Positions 33,546-44,514 of a stretch of 64,000 nucleotides of DNA are shown here, in pieces (position 1 is the first letter of the stretch; each line of letters begins with the position of its first letter). The DNA is taken from the NCBI GenBank assembly GCA_003184365.1, contig NKYR01000049.1:1-64000 (forward strand), given 5' to 3'. A model generated the notes under the pieces. The model worked only from the letters and a program-made list of their open reading frames with translations. It made no database searches and was not told where the DNA came from. The stretch is from Evernia prunastri (lineage: Eukaryota > Ascomycota > Lecanoromycetes > Lecanorales > Parmeliaceae). The translations under genes and the position numbers were made by a program.

Positions 33546-33933
33546 AGGTGCCCGAGCACTAAAGCACCTAGGTAATGCTTATCATCCTTCGCTAGGCAGA
33601 GAAACCTCACAATTGATGTCTTCAAGCCCGTCTCACCCACTTAATCTCCTCTTCCAAAATAGCTTATGCTCATCGTTGTACTAGCATAAGGGCAGGGCAA
33701 CGTCGCCAATTTCATACAACAACGGAAGAAGCACCAAGCAAGAGGCAAACTCCGCGTCTACGCCCTTTCACTCGAAAGGCGTGCTCACAATGACGAGCAC
33801 TTTTCGATGAATCTACCCTACCTCAGAATACCAGTCTTCTAACAGCTCGTCTGGCCTTTGGGTTACAACTAGAATATCCTAAGCTCGAATCCTGAATAAG
33901 CGTAGCACTGCCTTCATGGTTTTGAGATGAGCT

Positions 33934-35510
33934 ATGGAGTCTCCAGTCTCAGGTGGAAAAAGAAGGCGAGCTCAAAAAGCTTGTCAATTTTGCCATCAAA
34001 GAAAGATGAAGTGTAGCAACGATCTTCCCAAGTGTTCTAATTGCGTCTCGCACGGATAAGCATGCAACTACGCCCAAGGACCCAAGAAGCCTAGACCGTC
34101 GAATGACCGCATTTTACGTCTCGAGGAGGAAAACCGGCTACTACACACCTCTCTTGCCAGAGGTAGCACAAATAATGACCAAGAGGCAGAACCGAACGTG
34201 TCAACGACACGTAGATCGATTCGAAGAACGGAAAACACACAATCCGTTACTCGACCAAGCCACGCGGAAGATGATGTGACCACCAGGGAAGACGCTTCGC
34301 TGAGTTCTGCCGAAATTGAAGCACCATTGACTATGGAGTTTCATGGTCCATCTAGCGTCCTGTTCGATGAAGATGTCCCAAATCGGAGACAGGATAAGGA
34401 GTTAACTGGCGGTCAGCATCATCTCGATCCCATCTATACCGTGTCTAATTTTTCGAGACTGTGTAGACTTAGCCTCATCATGAACAAGGTCCTCAATGAG
34501 ATATATAGGGAGAATAAAAAGAGCTGAAAATCCATCTATACTCAAGCGGAGCTTGACCATGCTCAACCGCGATCTCAATCAATGGCATGATACCGTGCCT
34601 CTGCACCTAAGATTTTTGCCGACTTCGATTGAGATGGACACAGCTCCCGTCCCAGCCCCACACACATATGCAGTAACGTAAGCTACAAGATCGCTGACCC
34701 GAAAGGATAATACTGACTTCTACCAGAATCATGTACCACGTGCTTCAAATACTCCTTCATCGCCCATTCGTCTCCGAAGGCCATCTGCAGTCTGCCCTAC
34801 CCACGGTTGCATTAGACTGTTTCTCGTCATGCGTAGCGGCAGCCGATTGTATCGCACAGTATCTTGAGTCATTCAATCGCGCCCACACCTTCAAGAAGCT
34901 TCCTTACTTCTTGTTCTATGCCTCCTATGTTAGTGCTACTATCCATGTCAGGATCGCCGCGCAGAAGCAATTAGAGACCAATGCGTACGCGTATCTACGA
35001 ACATGCTTCCTCGTCTTCGACGAAGACCCCGAACATAATACAGCAGCTGCCAAGGCGAAAGCGGTCGTTCAGCAGTTGATGGACCGTATGGGGGTCAAGC
35101 TTCCATATGAAGGACCTCTTCAATCGGCTTCTACACGTGTACGACAAGACTCCATCCCACGGTCGAGAAATACGACGCAGAAACGCAATAAAGATAAAGA
35201 AAAGCAAGCCGACCAGGGTTTTGATGCTGATTTTGGACCAAGCCAGCTCCAAGAATGGGACTATGGTGATCTTGACTTTGAAGCGGTGCTGCAAAGTTTT
35301 GACCAACCTTTGGAGGCAGAAGGCGATGATCGTCGGACCCAACCAGTGCCAATTACAGACACACAACAGCCCAGAGAAGGTTTCGATCCTCTCGGACTGC
35401 CAGGCGATATGAACAATGCGTCTACTTCAACGGACAATGCTTTCGATCAAGCTTTCAGTAACGATGTACTATTTGGCTTCGACACTTCGTCCTTCGGCGA
35501 CTTACGGTGA
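33934..35510 (+). pseudogene. Zn2Cys6 fungal transcription factor, broken (nonsense, frameshift, internal deletion)
   Basis: The ATG at 33934 starts a Zn2Cys6 DNA-binding domain: C17, C20, C27, C34, C37 and C44 with HQRKMK between the second and third. A TAA at 34057-34059 falls between the fifth and sixth cysteines where a Gln or Lys codon is expected; CAA to TAA would explain it. A coiled region follows (ILRLEEENRLLH). FHGPSSVLFDE then runs almost directly into FSRLCRLSLIMNKVLNEIY, so most of the middle homology region (about 300 residues in relatives) is missing. An A-run near 34508-34512 shifts the frame. After a 48-nt intron (34681-34728) the C-terminal MYHVLQILLHRPFVSEGHL region is open to the stop. 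Confidence 0.8.
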
Positions 35511-35583
35511 GCTATTCATGCCGTCGTCCCACAGACGTATTAGATGTGACTAAAGACATTGAACATGCTTTATACATCAGCAT

Positions 35584-36902
35584 CTACTGTATCATCTGTA
35601 ACCCCTCTACATGTCTCGAGTAAGCCTCAATCAGCCTAAGTAATCCTTTTCCCTTCTTCTTCTTTTTGCCTGAAGTTCCTGACCCAGGGTGACCGGAGGG
35701 TTCGCTCTCCTCATTCTGACTTAATCTCTCCTTATCTTTTTGTTTCCCTTCGGTAGGCACTGGATTATTTTGAGACCCAAGATACTCATAGTACTTTTGA
35801 AGTCCTGTGAACGTCAAGAACAGACCTTAACCGTCAAAATAGAGTGCAATTGCTTACCTGGCGAAACAGTCACAGCTCTGTTCTCTACCGCATCCTTCCT
35901 CCTGTCTATTTGGGCAGAACTAACGTTTTCAAAACTCACAACCTGCCTCTTCGCCTTGAACACATCTCTCATCGACGCCTTGTGCACAGGCTTTCGGTAA
36001 TTCGTACTCATCAATGGCTCTTGCTCGTCTACCGATGAGTCTGAAGCCGGCGAGATCTTGGGAAGAAAGTAGATAACGCTATCAGTGGAATAGGGTTCTG
36101 ACAGCTTTGGCGCCGTCTTAGCTCTCAAGGTTCCAGGACGGTGCTGACGCTGGTGCGATGACTTTGGGTTCGGATCGCGCAATGCAGTAAGAGGGCTGGC
36201 CGGGCATTCGTCCGTGCTTTTGCGAGAGTGGACGCTCAAATATGTCTGCTTGAAGCTTGGAGCTTCTCGACTTTGCTCGTCAAGGGACACCGTATCAGCG
36301 TCCCCCGCACTGGACGGCGAAGAAGTGGTTTGGCTTGGTGATCGACTGGTTTCAGCTGCAGGCGATGGCATTTTGATGTTTAGGGGCTTCGGGACGAGTG
36401 AATAGCGCACAATATCTGTGTCTCTGGGTGCCATAGGGGGAAGGGATTGCGGGAAATCTTCATTGTCGAATAGCGAGTCGAAACTTGGAAGCACTGCCGA
36501 ATTGGCGTGATTGTGCTTTCGTGCTCTAAGCAAGATGCCCGGTGCCCGTTCACCGGATGATCGGCTTCCTGGAAAGGATGTCATTTTGTCGGCTGGCGAT
36601 TTGAAACCCGGGCTCGGACCTGGCGTCTGACATTTGGCGGCGCCATTGTTCCCATGATGTGAGTTTGGAGTCGCTGACCTCTTTGCGGGAGAGCCGGATT
36701 TGCTGACCTTGCCATTGGAAGCTACCTCCGTCTTGACCACCGGAGGAAAGTACTTGCGAATGTCGTTCAAGTCGTGCTTGGCTTTCGCGACAGGTCTCGA
36801 GTATAAATCGATTGCAGCTTGAGACTGCCCTGCTTTATGCAAAGAAGGTCTTTGGGACGGAGAGTGTTGTGTTTTAGCTTGTCGCAATGCTAATGCGTCC
36901 AT
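35584..36902 (-). CDS. Hypothetical disordered protein, 2 exons, 421 aa
   Basis: Not recognised. Exons 36902-35858 and 35804-35584 join in phase across a 53-nt intron. The protein is rich in Ser, Pro and Lys and largely disordered. Order-prone patches are AAIDLYSRPVAKAKHDLNDI near residue 30 and SFDSLFDNEDFPQSLPPM near the middle. The end is lysine-rich and probably helical (GKKKKKGKGLLRLIEAYSRH). No signal peptide or transmembrane segment; the basic clusters suggest a nuclear protein, by inference. The 3' end faces the broken Zn2Cys6 gene about 75 bp away (convergent). Confidence 0.72.
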
Positions 36903-37907
36903 TTTAGCTATGTGTTACTGCGTTATATTTACGTCAAAATTATGAGGGGGGGAATACAGAGATGAGAGAGCATGTGGAAGTAGGGGAAACGTGGTAATCT
37001 CATGACAGACAAACCCCCGCCACGTGGCGCTAGACTCTACTGCATTCATTGAATGGCCGCTGGATCTTTTTTTGGAACAAAGGCGCACTTTTCGCCGTTT
37101 CAAAAGACGAAGCTATCGAAACAAATTAACAAAGGATTGCTCTGTATTCAACTTTCCCGTCGTATCTCTAGCCTGTCCCAAGACGTCCTTGAACTTAGAG
37201 AAAAGAGAATTGGCTAACCCTTTCAAAGGCATGTTCCAGCCGCTCTCAGCACCTCAGTCCCAGATACGGGTCATTACACCTTTGGCACTCTTCCATCAAA
37301 TGAAGCAGTTGGCCTCGTCGCGCAACTACCGTATCAAACCAATTGCGGCCTTGTCAGTGATGGTAGCAAGTCTAGACTATTCGGCATCGGGCGCATTCCC
37401 TACCTTTTGGACCAAATCGTTTCGAAAGTCGGAATCTGATTTGAAATAGTGATTTGGGATGGATGGATGCGCTTGTGCCGGGCGGTGCGAAAGACTCAAA
37501 GATTATACACTTGGGTCTCTAGCCTAGATATCTGTGTTACCGCAGAGAAGGTTGTGCTGGTCTCGTATCGACATGCGGAGCTACCGGTCCATATTGTGCC
37601 TACTGTACCGTCTCTGGGAGCCCAGAACGTCTACGCGAAAGGAGATAGGGCTTCCTTCTATTATTGGACTCTCTAGATTTCGACTCTATACGCGCAAATT
37701 TTGCTACACTCTCTTACTAACATATACAGCACATGCTCTACTTTGCCACTCAGTAAATCCATCCCACCGCCTCGCTCTTCCGACTCATACAAATGCCTTA
37801 CTATCGTACACTCTCCGCATTCCCAATTCCCAAAGCTCATCCACCTGCTGCCCAAAAAGCGCAACCTCCACCTCGATCTGTCATTCACGCCACACAGTAA
37901 GTACTCT
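36903..37907. other. Intergenic, no supported gene
   Basis: Plus-strand open frames at 37024-38048 lack ATG starts or family features. The region holds the promoter of the gene starting at 36902 and the 3' flank of the zinc-finger gene. Confidence 0.4.
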
Positions 37908-38840
37908 CTATCTCTTCAACCCATCCGAGTGCACCTTAGAGCGCATCTCCCTCATAGCCTTTGCGACCTGGTCAGCAGAACTAAACAGACTGATTCCCAG
38001 AATCGCATAATGGTTTCGGAGTGTTTCGGCATGGGGATGGCGTGGTGACGTCTTGATATGGATTTTGCGTTCTTCGACAGTAACGAAATGCTGGTCACAA
38101 CTGTAGCAGTATAAGTGAGGATGGTTGTGTCTGTAGTGCAAGCGGAGGGCAGGAAGATTCTCGAACTCGACGATGCTTTCGCAGTTTTGGCAATCGAAGT
38201 GGACTGGTGAGATTTTGATGTGGGTTTTGCTTTCGTCGGCAGACTTTGAGTAATGGCCACAAAGATCACAGTACAACAAAGAGTGGCAGGTCTCATAGTG
38301 TGAGCCGAGGCTTTGAGTATCGTCGAATTCGACAGCGTCATCGCAGATTTGGCAACAAAAGTGACGCGGTGATGTTTTGATGTGAGTTTTGAGTTCTTCG
38401 ACTGTCGCCGAAGGATGATAACAGCGCTCGCAGTACATCGGTGGGTAGTGATCTTTGAGGTGTAAGTAGAGACCGTACAAACTACTGAATTGAACATTGC
38501 CTTCGCAGTCTTGACAGCGATAGCGCTTTTGGCAGGCTTCTATAGGCATCGTTCGTTGTTCAATGCGTTCGGAAGCTTCGTACCATTTCGCACACTGCCG
38601 GGCATGGTCAACACCCTGCACCTTCCGAGCGTCTTCGGCTTTCTGGGAGAGTCTTGCGTTGATACTTAGCTCCTTTAGTGCATCCGGCGTCTCCTTCCGC
38701 TCTGCTATTACTTCCCTGGTATCGTCGCATGCTTGAGAGCCTTCTTCAGCATTGTCGTTCTGGAGGGTGGTTGTACATAGGTTCTCGGATGTGAAGGGGA
38801 AGTCTGGTTCGCTGAAGCGGCTCGAGAGACTTGAGGCCAT
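37908..38840 (-). CDS. Tandem C2H2-like zinc-finger protein ending in a partial J-domain-like segment, 310 aa
   Basis: The ATG at 38840 is the first in frame (the 22-codon extension begins with GTG). After an N-terminal disordered region come repeated modules of about 50 residues, each with two C-x2-C pairs and THIK(T/I)SPxH: CQDCEG, YCERCYH, CQICDD, YCDLCGH, CQNCES and YCYSCDQ. The spacing resembles fungal C2H2-type repeats. The last roughly 40 residues (NHYAILGISLFSSADQVAKA then REMRSKVHSDGLKR) resemble helices I-II of a DnaJ domain with HPD replaced by HSD, and the protein stops there, so the J domain is incomplete. I infer no chaperone activity. Divergent from the gene at 39066. Confidence 0.75.
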   Translation of the reverse strand: MASSLSSRFSEPDFPFTSENLCTTTLQNDNAEEGSQACDDTREVIAERKETPDALKELSINARLSQKAEDARKVQGVDHARQCAKWYEASERIEQRTMPIEACQKRYRCQDCEGNVQFSSLYGLYLHLKDHYPPMYCERCYHPSATVEELKTHIKTSPRHFCCQICDDAVEFDDTQSLGSHYETCHSLLYCDLCGHYSKSADESKTHIKISPVHFDCQNCESIVEFENLPALRLHYRHNHPHLYCYSCDQHFVTVEERKIHIKTSPRHPHAETLRNHYAILGISLFSSADQVAKAMREMRSKVHSDGLKR

Positions 38841-39065
38841 GTCTATTTTGAGCTTTGATGGGCGAAGGGACTTTGAGATGACAAGCCTCGACCGTATTTG
38901 GAGCACGGCATTTTAGACGAGGATCAAGATGCGGATGAAGATGAGGACGACGACTGGCATGGAAGCCGTGGAAGAGTCAACCGTCTCCTCAGATTCCGCC
39001 TTCCTCCTAGACCCGACTCTCATCGCAGATCCAACCTACCCGCCGGCATTCTGAGTGCCTTGCGC

Positions 39066-39680
39066 ATGGTTGGGCAGGCTGGGCAGCCTCCGCAAGCGGG
39101 GCAAGAAATCACACAGCTGGGAGCCAGAGAGGAGGAGGAACGACAACGGCTACGGAACCATTGGGGTCCTCATTTCTTCGAGACCACCGCCGAACAATAC
39201 GAGGAGAGCATTCGGCGTGCCAGGGCAACGATCACGACGCCTCAAGTACCGCCCCCAGATGCGGACATGACCATTTGGTCGCCATTACCATACTTGCAAA
39301 TCAGTGCAACGGAGACACTACGTCCCGACGAAATGGACCCCCAATACTTAGACAGTATCGTTCAGGATCTAGCGACCGCCTATCGAACTTTGTCCTTCAG
39401 AGAGGCTTTGGTCTATGAGATTCTGAGGTGCACCGGTGCTCGTGGGCGACTTCCGCCGTCATCAGAGGTTGGGCTGCAAGTGCTCACTTCTGAGCAAGAA
39501 GAAGCGCTCTTCCGAGAGCTTGAGAGACGAGGAGCTTTTATTGATTTCGGCGTCACGCGTGGATATACCGGGCTGACTCACCGCGAGAGATGGCAGGTGT
39601 ATCGTCAGGAGGATGGCTCGCCCGACTGTTCTTTGTCGGTGTTTTTCTCGAGTCTTTTGAGTCTTTTTATGCATGCTTAG
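39066..39680 (+). CDS. Hypothetical protein, 204 aa or longer
   Basis: The open frame runs from 38898 but its first ATG is at 39066. The acidic, Arg-rich upstream part (DEDQDADEDEDDDW) has no start codon, so the gene may have an unseen first exon or be 5'-truncated. The body is helical and charged (EEEERQRLRNHWGPHFF, SEQEEALFRELERRGAFIDF) with no domain I recognise. Codon use looks like a real gene. The frame ends in a hydrophobic SLSVFFSSLLSLFMHA stretch that could instead be read-through past a splice site. Confidence 0.45.
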   Translation: MVGQAGQPPQAGQEITQLGAREEEERQRLRNHWGPHFFETTAEQYEESIRRARATITTPQVPPPDADMTIWSPLPYLQISATETLRPDEMDPQYLDSIVQDLATAYRTLSFREALVYEILRCTGARGRLPPSSEVGLQVLTSEQEEALFRELERRGAFIDFGVTRGYTGLTHRERWQVYRQEDGSPDCSLSVFFSSLLSLFMHA

Positions 39681-39736
39681 TCAAAACAGTCGGCGACGAG
39701 GCAATACCTCGTACTATCACCTTGTGCAGTAATAAA

Positions 39737-39790
39737 TCACACCTTACCCCAAGACTCCCCGGATAGAGCACCCTCCGGGGTAAGGTGTGA
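39737..39790. repeat. Perfect 14-bp inverted repeat (hairpin)
   Basis: Arms TCACACCTTACCCC (39737-39750) and its exact complement (39777-39790) enclose 26 nt. It lies just downstream of the hypothetical gene ending at 39680. It could be a structured 3' region or a remnant of a small inverted-repeat element. Between 39791 and 40237 there is nothing else recognisable. Confidence 0.6.
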
Positions 39791-40237
39791 CTTACCACCA
39801 TACAGGTGATATACCGTCCCCGTTTTCTCGTTTCAGGCTTTGCCTCCATTGGTAGACGAGCCCGATTGGCCGGACTTATACGTCAGCACTATACCATGTG
39901 CCCTTTCGAATTGCTTTAACATTTTTACGTAATACACATAATACTTAACACTCTGGAAACTATAAAATTCCTATGTGTTATATCCCGACGTCAAAATTTC
40001 ACAATCTCCTCTTTCTTATTGCTCCGAGATGCAAAAGAAATCTAGGCCTTTTCACAACTTTTTATCAGTCTCTCTGGATCATCTCTATCAACAGAAATAT
40101 CTCTATCGAGATAAGTTACCAGGACCTCTTCATTGAAAGCTTTGCTGAATTCTCGTGTCACCGCATAAACCAACATCTGTGATCATAGCTTCTCGAGTCC
40201 ATCAGTCGATTTCGGTTCATACGAAGAAGGTCTCAGC

Positions 40238-41086
40238 ATGCCTATAAGAGCACCACGCTCGGATGAATGGTGTCTAGTTCGGACGATTGGGGAAGGTGCG
40301 CAAGGGAAGAGTACACTGATGGAACGGAGGACCGATCGCAAACTCGAGGTTCGTAAGCAGGTGCATACTTACAAGTTGTTCAACGACCGTCCTCAGGAAC
40401 CATATATCCTACAGAACGTGCTCCCTCGCAGCAGACGGCTGATCGTGTTGAACTGCTTCTCGCTCCAACCAGTTCACAACCACAACGACAGCCTTATCGA
40501 ATGGTTCGAGTACTGCGAAGGGGGAGATTTGCGGCATGCTGTGGAGGACTACTCCAGCCTTTCCGAGGACTTTATCTGGCATTGCTTCATCCAGATTGCG
40601 GAAGCCCTGGACGTGGTGCACAATGCTGGCTCTCGGAGAGTTGTCCACCGGGATGTCAAGCCGAGCAACATTCTTCTCGAAAAGAAGTATCATCATACAG
40701 CTCCGTGGCCTAATCTCAAATTGGGGGACTTCGGCGTGGCCGTGTTAAGGGAGCAATCGTCGGCCAACCATACTCCTCGCTGGCAAGGTCCGGAAATGCC
40801 TCTCTACACCGTCGCAAGCGATATCTGGGGACTCGGGGCAACTATTCATTGGTTGGCTCATGGAAGGGCCCCCATCGCTCAACGTCCGAACAGTTTCCGG
40901 GGAACGCAAAAGGAATGGGAAAGACTACCAAGAGCGAGGAAACCAATCCCGCTGCCGAACACTTACTCTGGGGAATTGAACTGGTACATGATGCAATGCT
41001 TGAAACAGCAACCAGGTGACCGGATCACTAGTCGCGTATTAGCACACAACCTTGTAAGAGACAGGCCTCGAACACGGCGCCGATAG
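40238..41086 (+). CDS. Serine/threonine protein kinase (NEK-like), 282 aa
   Basis: Single-exon kinase domain with little beyond it. Gly loop GEGAQG at residues 18-23, the presumed ATP lysine in LEVRK (residue 40), the hinge YCEGGDLRHAV, catalytic loop HRDVKPSN at 137-144 with D139, DFG at 164-166, a divergent P+1 region ending GPEMP instead of APE, then SDIWGLGATIHWLAHGR. All catalytic residues are present, so activity is plausible. Closest in feel to the NIMA/NEK-like kinases that are numerous in filamentous ascomycetes; the substrate is unknown. The activation segment between DFG and PE is short. Confidence 0.85.
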   Translation: MPIRAPRSDEWCLVRTIGEGAQGKSTLMERRTDRKLEVRKQVHTYKLFNDRPQEPYILQNVLPRSRRLIVLNCFSLQPVHNHNDSLIEWFEYCEGGDLRHAVEDYSSLSEDFIWHCFIQIAEALDVVHNAGSRRVVHRDVKPSNILLEKKYHHTAPWPNLKLGDFGVAVLREQSSANHTPRWQGPEMPLYTVASDIWGLGATIHWLAHGRAPIAQRPNSFRGTQKEWERLPRARKPIPLPNTYSGELNWYMMQCLKQQPGDRITSRVLAHNLVRDRPRTRRR

Positions 41087-41568
41087 GTAGACTTTGCGAT
41101 GAGGGTGTACCCACTGTATGGGACGGAGGCTGACGAGTGTGGAGGGCGAAGATTCACACATGTCAGAGTAGTATGCACAGCAAGTGATGTTTTGGTATGA
41201 AGGTCTTGATGATGAAAGTAAGAAATGACATGCTCTGGACATCGTTCGAACACTAAGATCAAACGAATGATGCATAATGCAGATGTAATTTACCGATACT
41301 AGATTGACGCTAGTGTATGTTATTTCGCCACTCGTATTTAGTGTTAAGATTCGTATTTAACACTCCTTCAGACCTTCACCTCTTTCACACAGCAACTTTG
41401 AGCACTAGATCGCCTTTATTCTTTCCCCAATTTGAACAATTTGATTAAGAGGTCTCCAAAGCTGTAGCACAACAGTGTGTTACACCGACAGCACTCCCAT
41501 CGAACGAAAACCACCTTCATAAGACTCTCAACCAACTTGGATCTACAATTTATTCAGACCAGCAAACT
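41087..41568. other. Intergenic
   Basis: Carries the 3' flank of the kinase gene and the promoter of the F-box-like gene. No other signal seen. Confidence 0.4.
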
Positions 41569-42887
41569 ATGGCAACGAGTATTTCGCCCCCCTCGGCGGG
41601 TGCCTCGCGCTCCGAGATGTCCTTTAATGTAAGAGCTTCTGCACTTCCTCTCGCCTATGAGACTACTTCTAACTCTTACTTAGAATCCGAGGCAACTCAA
41701 CACCTCTAACAGTAGACAGAGCGCACTGGGGTTCCTAGATCTGCCAATAGGTGATGAGCCGACCTAGTACTTGCGGTTGTACCAGACCGCTGATTGTCCA
41801 TGCAGAACTCCGGCTTGAGATTTACGGTTATCTTCTCTTGACCGTCCAATCCATCTCCACAGCCACCAAAACACCCTATCGTCGATTGGCTCCAATCCTC
41901 ATGATCGAGCATCGAAGTGAGAGACCGGGAGTCACGAACATGAAGCCCTCCACGGTAGCCGTTCCCTGGTCTTCATGTCAGCCCCTCCCTTTCCGTACTC
42001 ACACGGCGATTTTGTTCACCTGCAAAACTGTCCACGACGAAGCTACATCACTCTTGTATGAGAAGAATGTCTTCAACTTCAGACTACCAGACCATGCCGA
42101 GAATGAAGCCGCTCTGGCTCGTAGCCTCTCTGAACAGTGCAACAGCCTTTTCAGCTACAAGGACCAGAGCTGGCAGGCAGAAGGTCCTCCCCTGCTGAAA
42201 GATTCAACATTTGCATGCTTTCTCAATAGGATCGGAGCCCGCAACGCGGCGAGTTTGAAGGCGATATTGTTTCATGCAACTCAAGACGATGTCGGAAGAT
42301 ACCAATTCGCCGTGGTTGGACGATTGCTCAAGCGTCATGTACCTGACATACGATTCGTCAAGTTCAATGTTGCCACCATAAGAGAATGGGAGTTCCCAGA
42401 ACGAATGCCGCCTCCAATGCGCGGCAGATGGCTTCATGCTACACCCTACCCGATGACAAGAGTTAACATCGGCAAAGAGCTCACAAGACTCTGTGGTGTA
42501 TTGACGGAAGTAATCCGTGGCTGCCCGTCGATAGAGGACTTCGACTACAGTGGAGGCGCGTTCTCCAGTCTCCGAGAACAATTGAAGGGTTCCGGGAAAG
42601 CTGTGCGCTTCCAAGGCCAAGGGTCACATCTGTATATCCAGGAAGCTAGGAGAATGTTGGAAGAGCGAAAGGAGAAATTAGAATCTAGTAAGGTCAAAGA
42701 GGGGAGGGAGGAGGGAGAGAGACGCCGTACACCTACAAGAATGAAGACCCAAAACGAAGATATTGAAGAGGTATACACCTCGAAAGTGGGTTCCATCGAT
42801 CTCATACAGGGTTTGCCAGAGACACAAGCGAGGGCGACAACGAAAATTGAGGAGGGGCGAAAAGGGCTTGAAAGGCAGTTCCGTTGA
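41569..42887 (+). CDS. F-box-like domain protein, 3 exons, 402 aa
   Basis: Exons 41569-41628, 41684-41750 and 41806-42887 are all in phase, with 55-nt introns. Splicing rebuilds FLDLPIELRLEIYGYLLLT at about residues 37-55, the short leucine-rich N-terminal motif of fungal F-box-like (2EXR-type) proteins that may recruit targets to SCF ubiquitin ligases. Further along are HTAILFTCKTVHDEATSLLY and FNFRLPDHAEN, a layout common in this group. The last 100 residues are highly charged and probably coiled (MLEERKEKLESSKVKE). Without the splicing the domain would be lost, which supports the model. No partner is evident from the neighbours. Confidence 0.82.
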
Positions 42888-43719
42888 CACGGCATCAAGG
42901 CCTGTAAGAGACAAAGATGCTCCACTTGACTTGTACATACCAAACTACCAAAGGCAATAATTCCAAAACAGATCAAGACTCGAAGAGGTCTATCGCATAG
43001 TATCGTACAGTGTCCACGTCTCGCGACTCAAGGTAGGGTGAATGAAGTCATCAGGGGACCGTCTCTAAAATTGAAGATACTACCAATATGGTATATCACG
43101 TTTCCGTTTCAATCTTTGACACTCTTTTTCAAAAAGCTTCAGTTCTTGTAAATGACCATTCGCTGATAGATCAGATCCCCTGCGGCAACACAACCCCATC
43201 CCTCACAGCCTCCGCCAAAAATTCCCAGCTCCCTCTCCCCTCGCCCATATCTCAGCTCCACCATTCATCAAAGTTACCAAAGGCTTGAACCTCCGCGTTC
43301 GTTCCGATCTCTAATGTAATCTAGGCCTCTCGTCCATAAAGTCGCCATTTCCCCCGTCCCCCACCCAAGAGATTCCCAAGGAACTTGGAAGTAGTTAATC
43401 CCAGACACCCATCACCTCAAATCATGCGCAGGCAGAGACAAGGGCTGACTCTCCGCATCACCAACCTTACCTCTCCAGCGCGACGGGGCCGAAAAGCCGA
43501 GGTGCTGGAGGAAAACAGCATCCTGATCAAGGTATAGCGGCGGACGACGGGCGGCAGTATGCTCACGCCCCGGTTTAGAAATGGATGTCGAGTAAATAAG
43601 CTTTGAGATCACCTGGAACACGTGGGGGGAAAGGAGAAGCATGTGTGTATGTCCAAGTGCTTTGACCGAACCGCACTGCCCTAAACGACAAGTGCACCGT
43701 CCATAGCAACGAAATGCGC
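42888..43719. other. Intergenic up to MITE copy 2
   Basis: A minus-strand open frame at 43412-43735 runs into the MITE and has no recognisable domain; I do not call a gene. Confidence 0.35.
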
Positions 43720-44112
43720 ACACAGTCGGTGTCAAGCTTGACCGGCCATAGCAGTAATCCGTTTTTTTCTAGCGAATAATAGATCAGAAAAACCCGACTT
43801 CTTCTATCAATAGATATAATATCATGAGTACTAAAGATTTGAGAATTTTATGTATTATAGATATAACGAATTCGTTTAGAGAAAGTTAGTGACAAAATGT
43901 TTCTTTCTAGGACTATAATCCAGAAATATCTAGGACATTTGATTTAAATCCTAAATCATTATCAAATAAAGTAGAGTACGACCTTAATTAGATTAAATTT
44001 TATGTGAAAATAACACAAATAAGTTGATACAATCGTATATGAGAATCCGTAATTGGTTTTATCTACAACTGGATTAGACCCGAAGGATAATGACTTTTGA
44101 CACCGACTGTGG
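43720..44112. mobile_element. MITE copy 2, AT-enriched by RIP-like transitions
   Basis: Both ends carry the family terminal inverted repeat (CGGTGTCAA... and ...TTGACACCG). Compared with the copy at 52453-52899, differences are mostly C-to-T or G-to-A, for example GGCCCAGAAGTGTCCAG becoming ATCCAGAAATATCTAG. This is the pattern left by repeat-induced point mutation. 393 bp, non-coding. Confidence 0.75.
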
Positions 44113-44514
44113 CACGAGAGAAAGGAGAGGGCTCTGACACAGAACGCAGCAGTCGCGAAGGAAGAACTGTGGAAGACAGGATTCCAGACCTCAGATACGC
44201 GACGTCATCTAACATAATGTGGAACACGATCACAATGCCAGGAGAGCTAAAACAAAGACCGCAGCAGCAGAAAGACACAAGATGAAAACATGCTCGAGGA
44301 GATCGTGGAGCAACGAGGCATTTTGAACGGAAGGACAACATCAGATCTTGCTCTCGACTTGTATATATCCTGACCTGATAATACACGTCTTCACCGTCGA
44401 CATTGGAAGACAACAGTAGGCCTTGCTCCCAACTTGTCTGTTTTCTCCCGCTAGTAATCACCTCCACCGCCAACACTGCTCACCTCTCGCTTGCTTCCAT
44501 GATTCCAACAACCG

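Noticed and set aside
37024..38048. Several plus-strand frames upstream of the zinc-finger gene's 3' end
   Set aside because: Starts are non-ATG and the frames partly oppose the zinc-finger coding region; no family features.
43412..43735. Minus frame running from MITE copy 2 into flanking DNA
   Set aside because: Its first residues lie in the MITE terminal repeat and the rest shows no recognisable protein.
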